Below are positions 1 through 7,983 of a DNA stretch of 24,034 nucleotides, in pieces (the first letter of the stretch is position 1; every line of letters starts with the position of its first letter). Under the pieces are notes generated by a model that worked only from the letters and a program-made list of their open reading frames with translations, did no database searches and was not told where the DNA came from. This stretch comes from JBFLVQ01 sp040758525 (lineage in GTDB: Bacteria; Acidobacteriota; Blastocatellia; Chloracidobacteriales; JADJPF01), in assembly GCA_040758525.1 (NCBI GenBank), contig JBFLVQ010000063.1, positions 1 through 24,034 on the forward strand, read 5' to 3'. A program made the translations under genes and the position numbers.

Positions 1-120
1 CGCTTCATCATTATTGGAGTGCTGGCCCGCTGTCTAGGATTTTGGTATCGACGTTCACGGTTAAAAGCGATGCTAAGTCGCCTTTTTGCCTGTCGTATCA
101 GTAGTGCTAACGTACAATAA
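1..120 (+). CDS. C-terminal end of an unidentified, probably membrane, protein (5' truncated by window)
   Basis: An open frame runs from the first base to a TAA at 118-120, giving 39 residues. It starts with a hydrophobic segment (RFIIIGVLARCLGFW) followed by a basic stretch (YRRSRLKAMLSRLF), the pattern of a last membrane helix and a positively charged cytoplasmic tail. The RF...GR/AR-like pattern resembles the end of DedA/VTT-type membrane proteins, but too little is visible to name it. The groL hairpin lies 27 nt downstream and may also end this transcript. The 39 open codons could also be chance. Confidence 0.4.
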   Translation, partial: RFIIIGVLARCLGFWYRRSRLKAMLSRLFACRISSANVQ

Positions 121-136
121 CAGGCGGGTAGATTGA

Positions 137-174
137 TTAAAGAGAAGGGCACGAGACGCATTGCGCTCGTGCCC
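137..174 (-). terminator. Rho-independent terminator of groES-groL
   Basis: GGGCACGAG at 147-155 pairs perfectly with CTCGTGCCC at 166-174 (9 bp, 10-nt loop). Read on the minus strand, the stem is followed by a T-rich stretch (TTCTCTTTAAT). It lies 31 nt past the groL stop codon. The plus-strand flank is also AT-rich, so it may work in both directions. Confidence 0.75.
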
Positions 175-204
175 TGTTGTATATATGAGTTATGAGTTAG
201 GTGT

Positions 205-1842
205 TTAGAAACCACCCATGCCGCCCATACCGCCGGCACCTGGAGGAACTGCGGGCGCTTTCTCTTCTTCGGGAATTTCAGAGACAAGTGCTTCGGTGGT
301 GAGCATCAAGCCCGCAATCGAAGCAGCATTCTGTAATGCTGTACGGGAGACTTTAGTTGGGTCGATTACACCAGCGTTTACTAGATCCTCAAACTCCTCG
401 GTCTGGGCGTTAAAACCTAGATTGGTGTTCTTCTCAGCCTTGACGCGCTCAATAACAACAGCGCCTTCGCGGCCAGCATTATTGACAATCTGACGTAGTG
501 GCTCTTCTAATGCACGACGCACAATCATTACCCCAGTATGTTCGTCGCTATCCTCAAGCTTCAGTTTGTCAAGCGCCTTCTGAGCACGTACAAAGGTAAC
601 GCCGCCGCCTGGTACAATTCCTTCCTCAACGGCTGCACGGGTAGCATGCATCGCATCTTCAACACGCGCTTTCTTCTCTTTTAACTCTGTCTCGGTTGCT
701 GCGCCTACTTTGATCACAGCTACACCACCAACCAATTTCGCAAGCCGCTCTTGCAACTTCTCACGATCATAGTCAGAAGTGGTGATCTCGATCTGGCTGC
801 GGATCACATTGACACGAGCCTGTATGTCGGAACCCTTGCCAGCACCCTCAACAATGGTAGTGTTATCCTTGTCAATGGTGATCTTCTTGGCGCGACCTAG
901 ATCCTCTACCTTAACACTCTCTAGCTTAATACCTAGATCTTCACTGATCATCTTACCACCGGTAAGGATGGCAATATCTTCAAGCATCGCCTTACGACGA
1001 TCACCAAAACCAGGCGCCTTAACCGCGCAAACCTGCAGTGTGCCACGTAGTTTGTTGACAACTAAGGTAGCGAGGGCTTCACCTTCTACATCCTCGGCTA
1101 CGATCAACAATGGTCGGCCTTGACGTGCCACTTGCTCTAGTAATGGTAGTAGATCTTTCATTGAGCTGATCTTCTTCTCATGAAGTAAGATCATGCAGTT
1201 TTCCAATACTGCTTCCATACGCTCTGGATCAGTAACAAAGTAAGGTGATAAATAGCCGCGATCAAATTGCATACCTTCGACTACTTCTAGTATGGTATCA
1301 AGCGACTTCGACTCTTCTACGGTAATCACGCCATCTTTGCCAACTTTGTCCATTGCTTCGGCAATAATCTTGCCAATCTTAACATCGCCGTTGGCTGAGA
1401 TTGTTCCTACCTGAGCGACAGCATCTCCGCTTACGGGCTTGGAAACACTCTCTATCTCCTTGACGGAAGCTTCCACAGCTTTTTCGATGCCTCGCTTAAG
1501 AGCCATCGGATTAGCGCCGGCAGCTACTGATTTAACGCCCTCACGGAAGATCGCCTGCGCTAGTACTGTCGCTGTGGTAGTGCCATCGCCAGCGACATCT
1601 GAAGTCTTAGAGGCTACTTCGCGCACCATCTGCGCACCCATATTCTCAAGGGGGTCCTTCAACTCGATCTCTTTGGCCACTGTGACACCATCTTTGGTGA
1701 TGGTTGGCGCACCGAATTTCTTCTCAATAACTACATTGCGTCCTTTCGGGCCAAGCGTGATCTTGACAGCGTCGGCAAGCTTGTTAACGCCCCGCAAGAT
1801 TGCCTGTCGCGAATCTTCACCGTGAACGATCTGTTTTGCCAT
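205..1842 (-). CDS. groL: 60-kDa chaperonin GroEL
   Basis: This is a full-length 545-residue GroEL, the ATP-driven folding chamber that works in the cytoplasm as a double ring of 14 subunits capped by GroES. Conserved features are visible throughout: the N-terminal LGPKGRNVVI block, the ATP-site sequence VAGDGTTTATVLAQ (about residues 83-96), the VVEGMQFDRGYLSPYFVT block, GGVAVIKVGAATE and VEEGIVPGGG. The C-terminus is the typical flexible Gly-Met tail (GGMGGMGGF). The start is fixed by homology and by AAGGAGA at 1855-1861, 12 nt before ATG. It is the second gene of the operon, 106 nt after groS, with no separate promoter evident. Nothing is anomalous. Confidence 0.98.
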   Translation of the reverse strand: MAKQIVHGEDSRQAILRGVNKLADAVKITLGPKGRNVVIEKKFGAPTITKDGVTVAKEIELKDPLENMGAQMVREVASKTSDVAGDGTTTATVLAQAIFREGVKSVAAGANPMALKRGIEKAVEASVKEIESVSKPVSGDAVAQVGTISANGDVKIGKIIAEAMDKVGKDGVITVEESKSLDTILEVVEGMQFDRGYLSPYFVTDPERMEAVLENCMILLHEKKISSMKDLLPLLEQVARQGRPLLIVAEDVEGEALATLVVNKLRGTLQVCAVKAPGFGDRRKAMLEDIAILTGGKMISEDLGIKLESVKVEDLGRAKKITIDKDNTTIVEGAGKGSDIQARVNVIRSQIEITTSDYDREKLQERLAKLVGGVAVIKVGAATETELKEKKARVEDAMHATRAAVEEGIVPGGGVTFVRAQKALDKLKLEDSDEHTGVMIVRRALEEPLRQIVNNAGREGAVVIERVKAEKNTNLGFNAQTEEFEDLVNAGVIDPTKVSRTALQNAASIAGLMLTTEALVSEIPEEEKAPAVPPGAGGMGGMGGF

Positions 1843-1948
1843 AATGGTCTTAGTTCTCCTTAGTAGTTCTTTAATATTATTGCTAGCTCACTATCGATAT
1901 CATTAGGATTATGCCGCTTATTCGCGCTCAGCGTGGCGGCACAGGAGT

Positions 1949-2266
1949 TTACGCGTTCTTGCCCTTGGTGGCGCCCTCAATTACTCCTAACACCTCATCT
2001 TCGCGCATAATGAGGAGCTCCTCGCCATCAATTTTGACTTCCGTGCCCGAGTATTTACCAAAGAGCACGCGATCGCCGACCTTTACGGCCATCTCCAGCT
2101 TGGTGCCATTGTCAAGCACTTTGCCATTACCAACAGCGATAACTTCGCCTTCTTGTGGCTTCTCTTTGGCTGTGTCAGGAATAATGATGCCGCCTCGCAC
2201 CTGCTCCTTCTCCTCAATCCGTTTGACCAGAATGCGATCGTGTAGGGGTCTCAAACTAGTAGCCAT
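1949..2266 (-). CDS. groS: 10-kDa co-chaperonin GroES
   Basis: This 105-residue protein is GroES, the heptameric lid that closes the GroEL chamber. The start LRPLHDRILVKRIEEKE and the mobile loop carrying the GroEL-contacting tripeptide (GGIIIPDTAKEKPQEG) are typical. The roof region and the DRVLFGKYSGTEVKIDGEEL block follow. It is slightly longer than the common 94-100 residues because of a small C-terminal extension (EGATKGKNA). AAAGGAG lies at 2282-2288, an unusually long 15 nt from the ATG, but homology supports this start. It is the first gene of the operon and is controlled by the CIRCE promoter. Confidence 0.98.
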   Translation of the reverse strand: MATSLRPLHDRILVKRIEEKEQVRGGIIIPDTAKEKPQEGEVIAVGNGKVLDNGTKLEMAVKVGDRVLFGKYSGTEVKIDGEELLIMREDEVLGVIEGATKGKNA

Positions 2267-2324
2267 ATTTGGGTATTAATACTCCTTTCAAAGCGTTATT
2301 TCTGCATCTGTTTAGATTTACTTT

Positions 2325-2351
2325 TTAGCACTCACGTGTAGCGAGTGCTAA
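2325..2351 (-). promoter_or_regulatory. CIRCE operator (HrcA binding site)
   Basis: The site is a perfect TTAGCACTC-N9-GAGTGCTAA inverted repeat, identical to the CIRCE consensus. It covers the expected transcription start and touches the -10 box of the groES promoter. Known biology: the HrcA repressor binds CIRCE and releases it on heat shock. hrcA itself is not in this window. Confidence 0.95.
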
Positions 2352-2378
2352 TATAGTCAACTCACGGCCGCTTGTCAA
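2350..2378 (-). promoter_or_regulatory. Sigma-70-type promoter of groES-groL
   Basis: On the minus strand a perfect TTGACA (2373-2378) is followed by a 17-nt spacer and TATATT (2350-2355). The start site would fall near 2343, inside CIRCE, which explains how a bound repressor would block transcription. Confidence 0.85.
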
Positions 2379-2492
2379 GAGGGTTACCGGGGAGAGCAGG
2401 AAAACTTACCGAAGCGCATAATCAGAAGGTAACAAGAGGCTAATAAATAGTCCTTAAATTTTATCTAGGGAATGGATTAGGATAGAAAACAA

Positions 2493-2520
2493 TTGACACG
2501 CCGGTATGCCCTGGTATTGG
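2493..2520 (+). promoter_or_regulatory. Possible promoter of the DUF4239-type gene
   Basis: TTGACA (2493-2498) is followed by 16 nt and TATTGG (2515-2520). The -10 box is weak (3 of 6). A start site near 2527 fits translation from the ATG at 2548. It would exclude the upstream in-frame ATG at 2506, which lies between the two boxes. Confidence 0.35.
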
Positions 2521-2547
2521 CGAAGGATTAACAAGCGAGGCGACATT

Positions 2548-3303
2548 ATGCGAATAGTGGCAAAAATGTTTTTAGTAATCGTGATTGTGACACTACTATA
2601 TCCTTTCATTGGGCCGCTCTCTCAGCGGCTTGCTCCGGAAGCTCAAGCGCTGGGGGATTATTTGCAAGTTTATGGAGCAATCTATGGTGTGTTGGCAGCC
2701 TTTATTATCTTTGTTGTTTGGGGACAGTTCACGGCCACAGAGACAGCAATTGCCAAAGAGGTGAGTAATCTTGAAGCGCTTGCCGAAATGATCAACTTCC
2801 TTGATACACGTCTTGAGCAGGAGAAAGCTGTATGCCGACGGCTTATCTCTCACTACGCTACCATCGTAGCTGATGATGAATTTAAATCGCTTGCCAAAGC
2901 GCAGGAGAGCCATCAGGCAGAAGCCACTTTTAGTACATTACTGAAAGAGATTCAAGAATTACGTGCACGCATCAGCAGTACACAAGATCAAGAGATTTAT
3001 CTAAGAATTTTAGATATTGTCAGCGAAGCAGTGCGCTTACGTGATGACCGTGTTGTGATCAGTAAGATACGTATGCCAACGACATTATGGCACTTATTGC
3101 AGGGTGTCTCTTACACATTAGTAGCCAGTTCTGCACTACTACCTATACAGAACCAATTTCTCGGCTATTCGCTCTTATTGATGATTACGCTTGTCTGTTC
3201 GCTCTTGCTAGCAGTAATTACAGATCTAGACAATCCATTTCAGGGGGTTTGGAACATCTCATCTGAGCCATTACGCGTATTGGCAGCTAAGTATAGGCAT
3301 TAA
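2548..3303 (+). CDS. DUF4239-type (bestrophin-like) membrane protein
   Basis: This 251-residue protein has the layout of the DUF4239 family. Two N-terminal membrane helices (about residues 5-22 and 43-60) are followed by a roughly 120-residue soluble, largely helical region, then two C-terminal helices (about 185-225). The diagnostic tail LDNPFQGVWNISSEPL matches the family pattern LD-x-PF-x-G...S-x-EP. The biochemical function is unknown; a distant relation to bestrophin channels has been proposed for the family. The ATG at 2548 was chosen because GAGG lies 7 nt upstream; the in-frame ATG at 2506 has no ribosome site. The gene stands alone, divergent from groES and convergent with the Fis-type gene, with only 19 nt between. 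Confidence 0.8.
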   Translation: MRIVAKMFLVIVIVTLLYPFIGPLSQRLAPEAQALGDYLQVYGAIYGVLAAFIIFVVWGQFTATETAIAKEVSNLEALAEMINFLDTRLEQEKAVCRRLISHYATIVADDEFKSLAKAQESHQAEATFSTLLKEIQELRARISSTQDQEIYLRILDIVSEAVRLRDDRVVISKIRMPTTLWHLLQGVSYTLVASSALLPIQNQFLGYSLLLMITLVCSLLLAVITDLDNPFQGVWNISSEPLRVLAAKYRH

Positions 3304-3322
3304 TGGTAGGCAACAAAATTTC

Positions 3323-3583
3323 TTACTTAGCAACAGCATTCTTCTTAAGAGGGCGGCGTGTGCGTACACTTCTGCCGGCTGGAATCTCGGCGCGGTACTT
3401 CTCTACACGCTTACTTAGCGTGTTACGATGAATGCGCAGCTCGGCAGAGGCTTTGGAAATGTTGCCACGGTGCCGTTCCATCACACGAATGATGAACTGT
3501 TTCTCGAATTCGGCAACGGCATCCTCAAAGAGAATGCCTGCTTCGAGCATTTCGTCGATCAATCTTTCCAGCAGATCCCGCAT
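3323..3583 (-). CDS. Small Fis-type helix-turn-helix DNA-binding protein
   Basis: This 86-residue protein carries a C-terminal Fis-family HTH (HTH_8) like the DNA-binding end of NtrC-type activators: FEKQFIIRVMERHRGNISKA followed by SAELRIHRNTLSKRVEKY (about residues 23-62). A short acidic helix precedes it and a basic tail (RSVRTRRPLKKN) follows. There is no AAA or receiver domain, so it is a stand-alone DNA-binding unit, perhaps nucleoid-associated or an accessory regulator. The ATG at 3583 has GGGGA 7-8 nt upstream. An upstream in-frame start at 3736 would overlap the purC end and adds an unconvincing Arg/Pro-rich leader. It lies 110 nt downstream of purC on the same strand and may be cotranscribed. 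Confidence 0.8.
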   Translation of the reverse strand: MRDLLERLIDEMLEAGILFEDAVAEFEKQFIIRVMERHRGNISKASAELRIHRNTLSKRVEKYRAEIPAGRSVRTRRPLKKNAVAK

Positions 3584-3693
3584 CGCTTTTCCCCAATGAC
3601 GCCGGCTCGTTGCTGTGCGTCCAGCCACATTGCCAGGCCAAATCGCTCGCAACCAGTGTAGTGACTGGCCACGAACTGGAACGCCGTCAGGTC

Positions 3694-4614
3694 TTATTCT
3701 ATATTTTTGCCTGTGAGGAGGTGGTAGGCTTCGCAATATTTTTTGCTTGTTGCCATTACGATCTCCTGAGGCAATTCCGGGGCGGGTGGTTGTTTATCCC
3801 AATTGAGTGTTTCTAGGTAATCGCGCACATATTGCTTGTCAAACGAGGGCTGGGCATGTCCAGGTTGGTAACCAGCCTTAGGCCAGAATCGTGAAGAGTC
3901 AGGCGTAAGCAGTTCATCAATAAGAATCAGTTTATCGTTAAGAACGCCAAACTCAAATTTGGTATCACAGATGATAATATCGCGCGCTTCCGCATAAGCA
4001 GCAGCTTTCTGATAGATTGCTAACGTTAAATCCTTTAGCTGCTTGGTAAGTTCTTGACCAATAAGATCCGCCATCTTCTCTTGTGAAATATTTTCGTCAT
4101 GGCCGCTATCATTCTTGGTCGCAGGAGTAAAAATTGGTTCTGGCAGTCGTGCTGATTCGCTCAAGTTGGCAGGCAATTTGACGCCACAAACCGCTCCAGT
4201 ACGTTGATAATCCTTCCAGCCTGAACCAGCTAGATAACCACGAGCAACACATTCGATCGGAATCGCAGCCGTGCGATGTACTAGCATTGAGCGCCCAGAC
4301 AACTCTGCTGCATGGGGAAGTAACGGTTCTGGATAGTCCTCAACATCAGCGCTAATCAGGTGATTAGGGACAATGTCACGAATAAAATCGAACCAGAAAA
4401 GCGACATCTTAGTAAGTACAACCCCTTTGTTAGGGATTGCGTTAGGTAGTACACAATCAAAAGCAGAGATACGATCGCTCGCAATTATTAATAAGCGTTC
4501 GCCCAGATCATAGACATCACGAACTTTGCCCCGTCGGAAAAGTTTCACATCAGGGAAGTGCGTCTGATAGACAGGATTTGGCCGATTAGCTGGTTTAATA
4601 GTAACCTCCAACAA
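3694..4614 (-). CDS. purC: Phosphoribosylaminoimidazole-succinocarboxamide synthase (SAICAR synthetase)
   Basis: PurC joins CAIR and aspartate with ATP to make SAICAR in purine synthesis. At about 306 residues this is the longer form resembling yeast ADE1, not the 240-residue Bacillus/E. coli form. Visible family blocks are LFRRGKVRDVYDLG (ATP-site loop), IASDRISAFDCVLPNAIPNKG, ECVARGYLAGSGWKDY, TPATKNDSGHDENIS, DTKFEFG and IDELLTPDSSRFW. The start is uncertain: the frame opens with TTG-TTG (4614, 4611) and has no ATG. A strong GGAGG (4605-4609) sits inside those first codons, 5 nt before an in-frame ATT (4599), so initiation at a non-ATG codon is likely either way. It has its own near-consensus promoter and diverges from uvrB. 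Confidence 0.95.
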   Translation of the reverse strand: MLEVTIKPANRPNPVYQTHFPDVKLFRRGKVRDVYDLGERLLIIASDRISAFDCVLPNAIPNKGVVLTKMSLFWFDFIRDIVPNHLISADVEDYPEPLLPHAAELSGRSMLVHRTAAIPIECVARGYLAGSGWKDYQRTGAVCGVKLPANLSESARLPEPIFTPATKNDSGHDENISQEKMADLIGQELTKQLKDLTLAIYQKAAAYAEARDIIICDTKFEFGVLNDKLILIDELLTPDSSRFWPKAGYQPGHAQPSFDKQYVRDYLETLNWDKQPPAPELPQEIVMATSKKYCEAYHLLTGKNIE

Positions 4615-4690
4615 AAACCATCTTCAATCACTATTAGTTAGTTTGGCCGCATTAACTACTATTATGATGAGCGGCTCTTTTAGCGCGACA

Positions 4691-4719
4691 ATTATTGAGA
4701 AGCGCGCACGCTTTGTCAA
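4691..4719 (-). promoter_or_regulatory. purC promoter with a dyad in its spacer
   Basis: On the minus strand a perfect TTGACA (4714-4719) is followed by 17 nt and AATAAT (4691-4696). The spacer contains the inverted repeat AAGCG-N4-CGCTT (4700-4713), a candidate operator that would place a repressor directly between the two boxes. Confidence 0.75.
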
Positions 4720-4739
4720 GCCGCCCTGCTCGCATAACT

Positions 4740-4758
4740 ATCCGGCAGTTAGCCGGAT
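4740..4758. repeat. Inverted repeat between the divergent purC and uvrB promoters
   Basis: ATCCGGC-AGTTA-GCCGGAT has perfect 7-bp arms and a 5-nt centre. It sits between the purC -35 box (ends 4719) and the uvrB -35 box (from 4766), so it is more likely an operator or structural element than a terminator. It does not match a LexA box. Confidence 0.55.
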
Positions 4759-4765
4759 TTGAATT

Positions 4766-4795
4766 TGCGCGAGCTTAGCGTGGGATTTTATAATG
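4766..4795 (+). promoter_or_regulatory. uvrB promoter
   Basis: TTGCGC (4766-4771) is followed by an 18-nt spacer and a perfect TATAAT (4790-4795). Transcription would start near 4802. I saw no LexA-type operator (neither CTGT-N8-ACAG nor GAAC-N4-GTTC) nearby. Confidence 0.65.
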
Positions 4796-4849
4796 TAATG
4801 TTTGCCTTCTGCGCTAACAGACTACTGATAGATGGAGACAGTAACTAAA

Positions 4850-6838
<1,989 letters not shown>

Positions 6839-6862
6839 CCAAACAGAACCCTAGTAATCTAG

Positions 6863-6900
6863 GTAAGGCAAAGAGGCAAAACGATTTGTGCTTGCCTTAC
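6863..6900. repeat. 9-bp inverted repeat downstream of uvrB
   Basis: GTAAGGCAA (6863-6871) and TTGCCTTAC (6892-6900) are perfect complements separated by 20 nt. No U-tract follows, so termination is doubtful. The right arm lies inside the proposed promoter of the next gene, so this could be a regulator site. Confidence 0.45.
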
Positions 6901-6915
6901 AGGAAGCTTTATACT
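6886..6915 (+). promoter_or_regulatory. Possible promoter of the DUF465 gene
   Basis: TTGTGC (6886-6891) is followed by 18 nt and TATACT (6910-6915). The boxes are reasonable and lie about 75 nt before the start codon. The right arm of the 6863-6900 inverted repeat lies in the spacer. Confidence 0.4.
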
Positions 6916-6988
6916 AGTATTGTTTAACCGTTTGGCTTGTTGACATAAGGATTCTTTGAAGAGACTGCCGTTAAGGAGGACTTTGCCT

Positions 6989-7228
6989 ATGAGCACGTCT
7001 AGTGCCGATTTGCTGAAAGTGGAATTGATGACTTCGAACCCAGAGTTCCGAGAGCTGGTCAAAGAGCACCAGCGCTATGAAATCCGCCTCAGCGAATTAG
7101 CCTCATTGCCCTATCCCAGTGAACAAGAACGTATGGAGCAAGCAATTCTTAAGAAGAAGAAGCTATATGTGAAAGATAAGATGGAATTGATCCTACAGAA
7201 TTTCAAGCGGAATGCTATCGGTCATTAA
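6989..7228 (+). CDS. YdcH-like small protein (DUF465 family)
   Basis: This 79-residue protein matches the DUF465/YdcH pattern: a helical hairpin with FRELVKEHQRYEIRLSELAS, a loop, then EQAILKKKKLYVKDKMELIL. The family is common in bacteria, probably forms coiled coils, and has no settled function. The ATG at 6989 has an excellent AAGGAGG 9 nt upstream; an earlier in-frame ATG at 6956 precedes that ribosome site and is unlikely. The gene is a single transcription unit, with a probable promoter at 6886-6915 and a strong terminator 35 nt after the stop. Confidence 0.85.
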   Translation: MSTSSADLLKVELMTSNPEFRELVKEHQRYEIRLSELASLPYPSEQERMEQAILKKKKLYVKDKMELILQNFKRNAIGH

Positions 7229-7262
7229 CGGAAACATAAACATTTAATAATGAGAGCTGATG

Positions 7263-7298
7263 ACGGGGACACCAAGAGCGTTGAGTGTTCCCGTTTTT
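7263..7298 (+). terminator. Rho-independent terminator after the DUF465 gene
   Basis: ACGGGGACAC (7263-7272) pairs with GTGTTCCCGT (7285-7294) over 10 bp with one G-T wobble and a 12-nt loop, and is followed by a run of T. It is well placed to end the DUF465 transcript and isolate it from psd. Confidence 0.85.
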
Positions 7299-7303
7299 GA
7301 TTG

Positions 7304-7360
7304 CCTGCAATAAGCAGGTTTAACTTTATAATCTCGCGCTGTAATAGCAGCGCAATTTTT
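7304..7360 (+). promoter_or_regulatory. psd promoter and leader hairpin
   Basis: A perfect TATAAT lies at 7327-7332, with no good -35 at 16-18 nt; the hairpin CCTGC-AATAA-GCAGG (7304-7318) occupies that space. Just after the expected start site, GCGCTG-TAATAG-CAGCGC (7336-7353) can form a 6-bp stem followed by AATTTTT, ending 5 nt before the psd ATG. The leader would therefore be almost entirely a terminator-like hairpin. No Shine-Dalgarno sequence is visible. Confidence 0.45.
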
Positions 7361-7365
7361 GCTCT

Positions 7366-7983
7366 ATGGCACACGAAGCATATCCATATATAGCAATTTT
7401 AGGTCTGCTTGCCATCCTCTCACTAATCTTTGGTATGAACTTGGCAGCAGTCCTGTTTGCGCTCTTGATCCTTTTTGTCGTCTATTTCTTCCGTGATCCA
7501 GAACGAGCCATACCGGTTGAGCCAGGTGTAATAGTGGCGCCCGCTGATGGCCGTATCACTAAGGTAGAGCGGCTTGATCCAAATGCTGCTGATTCAGCGC
7601 AACTGGTGAGCATATTCCTCTCACCTCTCGACGTACACATCAACCGTGCGCCGATCGCGGGTCGTATCAGCCAGATCAGCCATATCAAGGGCCGTTTTGT
7701 CAGCGCGACGCGACCAGAATCTTCCCTCGTTAATGAACAGAATTTGATTACCATTGAAGATGGTGGCGTCAAAGTTATTATTAAACAGATTGCTGGGGTG
7801 ATTGCCCGTCGTTGCGTTCTCTGGAAACAGGAGGGTGAACAAGTAGCGTTGGGCGAACGCTTAGGGCTTATCAAATTTAGTTCGCGCACAGATCTTATCC
7901 TCCCCCCCGAGTTCTCACTCTTGGTACGGGCAGGCGATCGCGTGCGTGGTGGTGTCACTATCATCGGAAGGAAGAAGGCATGA
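7366..7983 (+). CDS. psd: Phosphatidylserine decarboxylase proenzyme, short form
   Basis: Psd decarboxylates phosphatidylserine to phosphatidylethanolamine at the inner membrane, using a pyruvoyl group made by self-cleavage. The 205-residue length is that of the short bacterial type. An N-terminal hydrophobic hairpin (about residues 8-42) is followed by FFRDPER, VIVAPADGRI and FLSPLDVHINRAPIAGRI (catalytic His about 91), then the QIAGVIARR block. The cleavage region reads GLIKFSSRTDLILP. The usual motif is FGSR with cleavage between Gly and Ser; here the Gly is Ser172, and Ser173 would form the pyruvoyl. The 3' end overlaps pssA by 4 nt (ATGA), giving coupled translation. A run of seven C at 7902-7908 lies near the 3' end. 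Confidence 0.93.
   Translation: MAHEAYPYIAILGLLAILSLIFGMNLAAVLFALLILFVVYFFRDPERAIPVEPGVIVAPADGRITKVERLDPNAADSAQLVSIFLSPLDVHINRAPIAGRISQISHIKGRFVSATRPESSLVNEQNLITIEDGGVKVIIKQIAGVIARRCVLWKQEGEQVALGERLGLIKFSSRTDLILPPEFSLLVRAGDRVRGGVTIIGRKKA

Noticed and set aside
218..493. Plus-strand ORF antisense to groL (and others at 779-1123 and 1439-1825)
   Set aside because: Low-complexity Ser/Pro/Thr-rich translation, fully antisense to a certain gene, no ribosome site.
3584..3736. Longer N-terminus for the Fis-type HTH protein
   Set aside because: It would overlap the purC end, adds an Arg/Pro-rich leader of no family likeness, and ATG 3583 has a usable GGGGA upstream.
4740..4758. Dyad read as a transcription terminator
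   Set aside because: No gene ends here (both neighbours start and point outward) and no T-run of useful length follows on either strand.
4615..4849. LexA/SOS box upstream of uvrB
   Set aside because: I looked for CTGT-N8-ACAG and GAAC-N4-GTTC type sites and found none.
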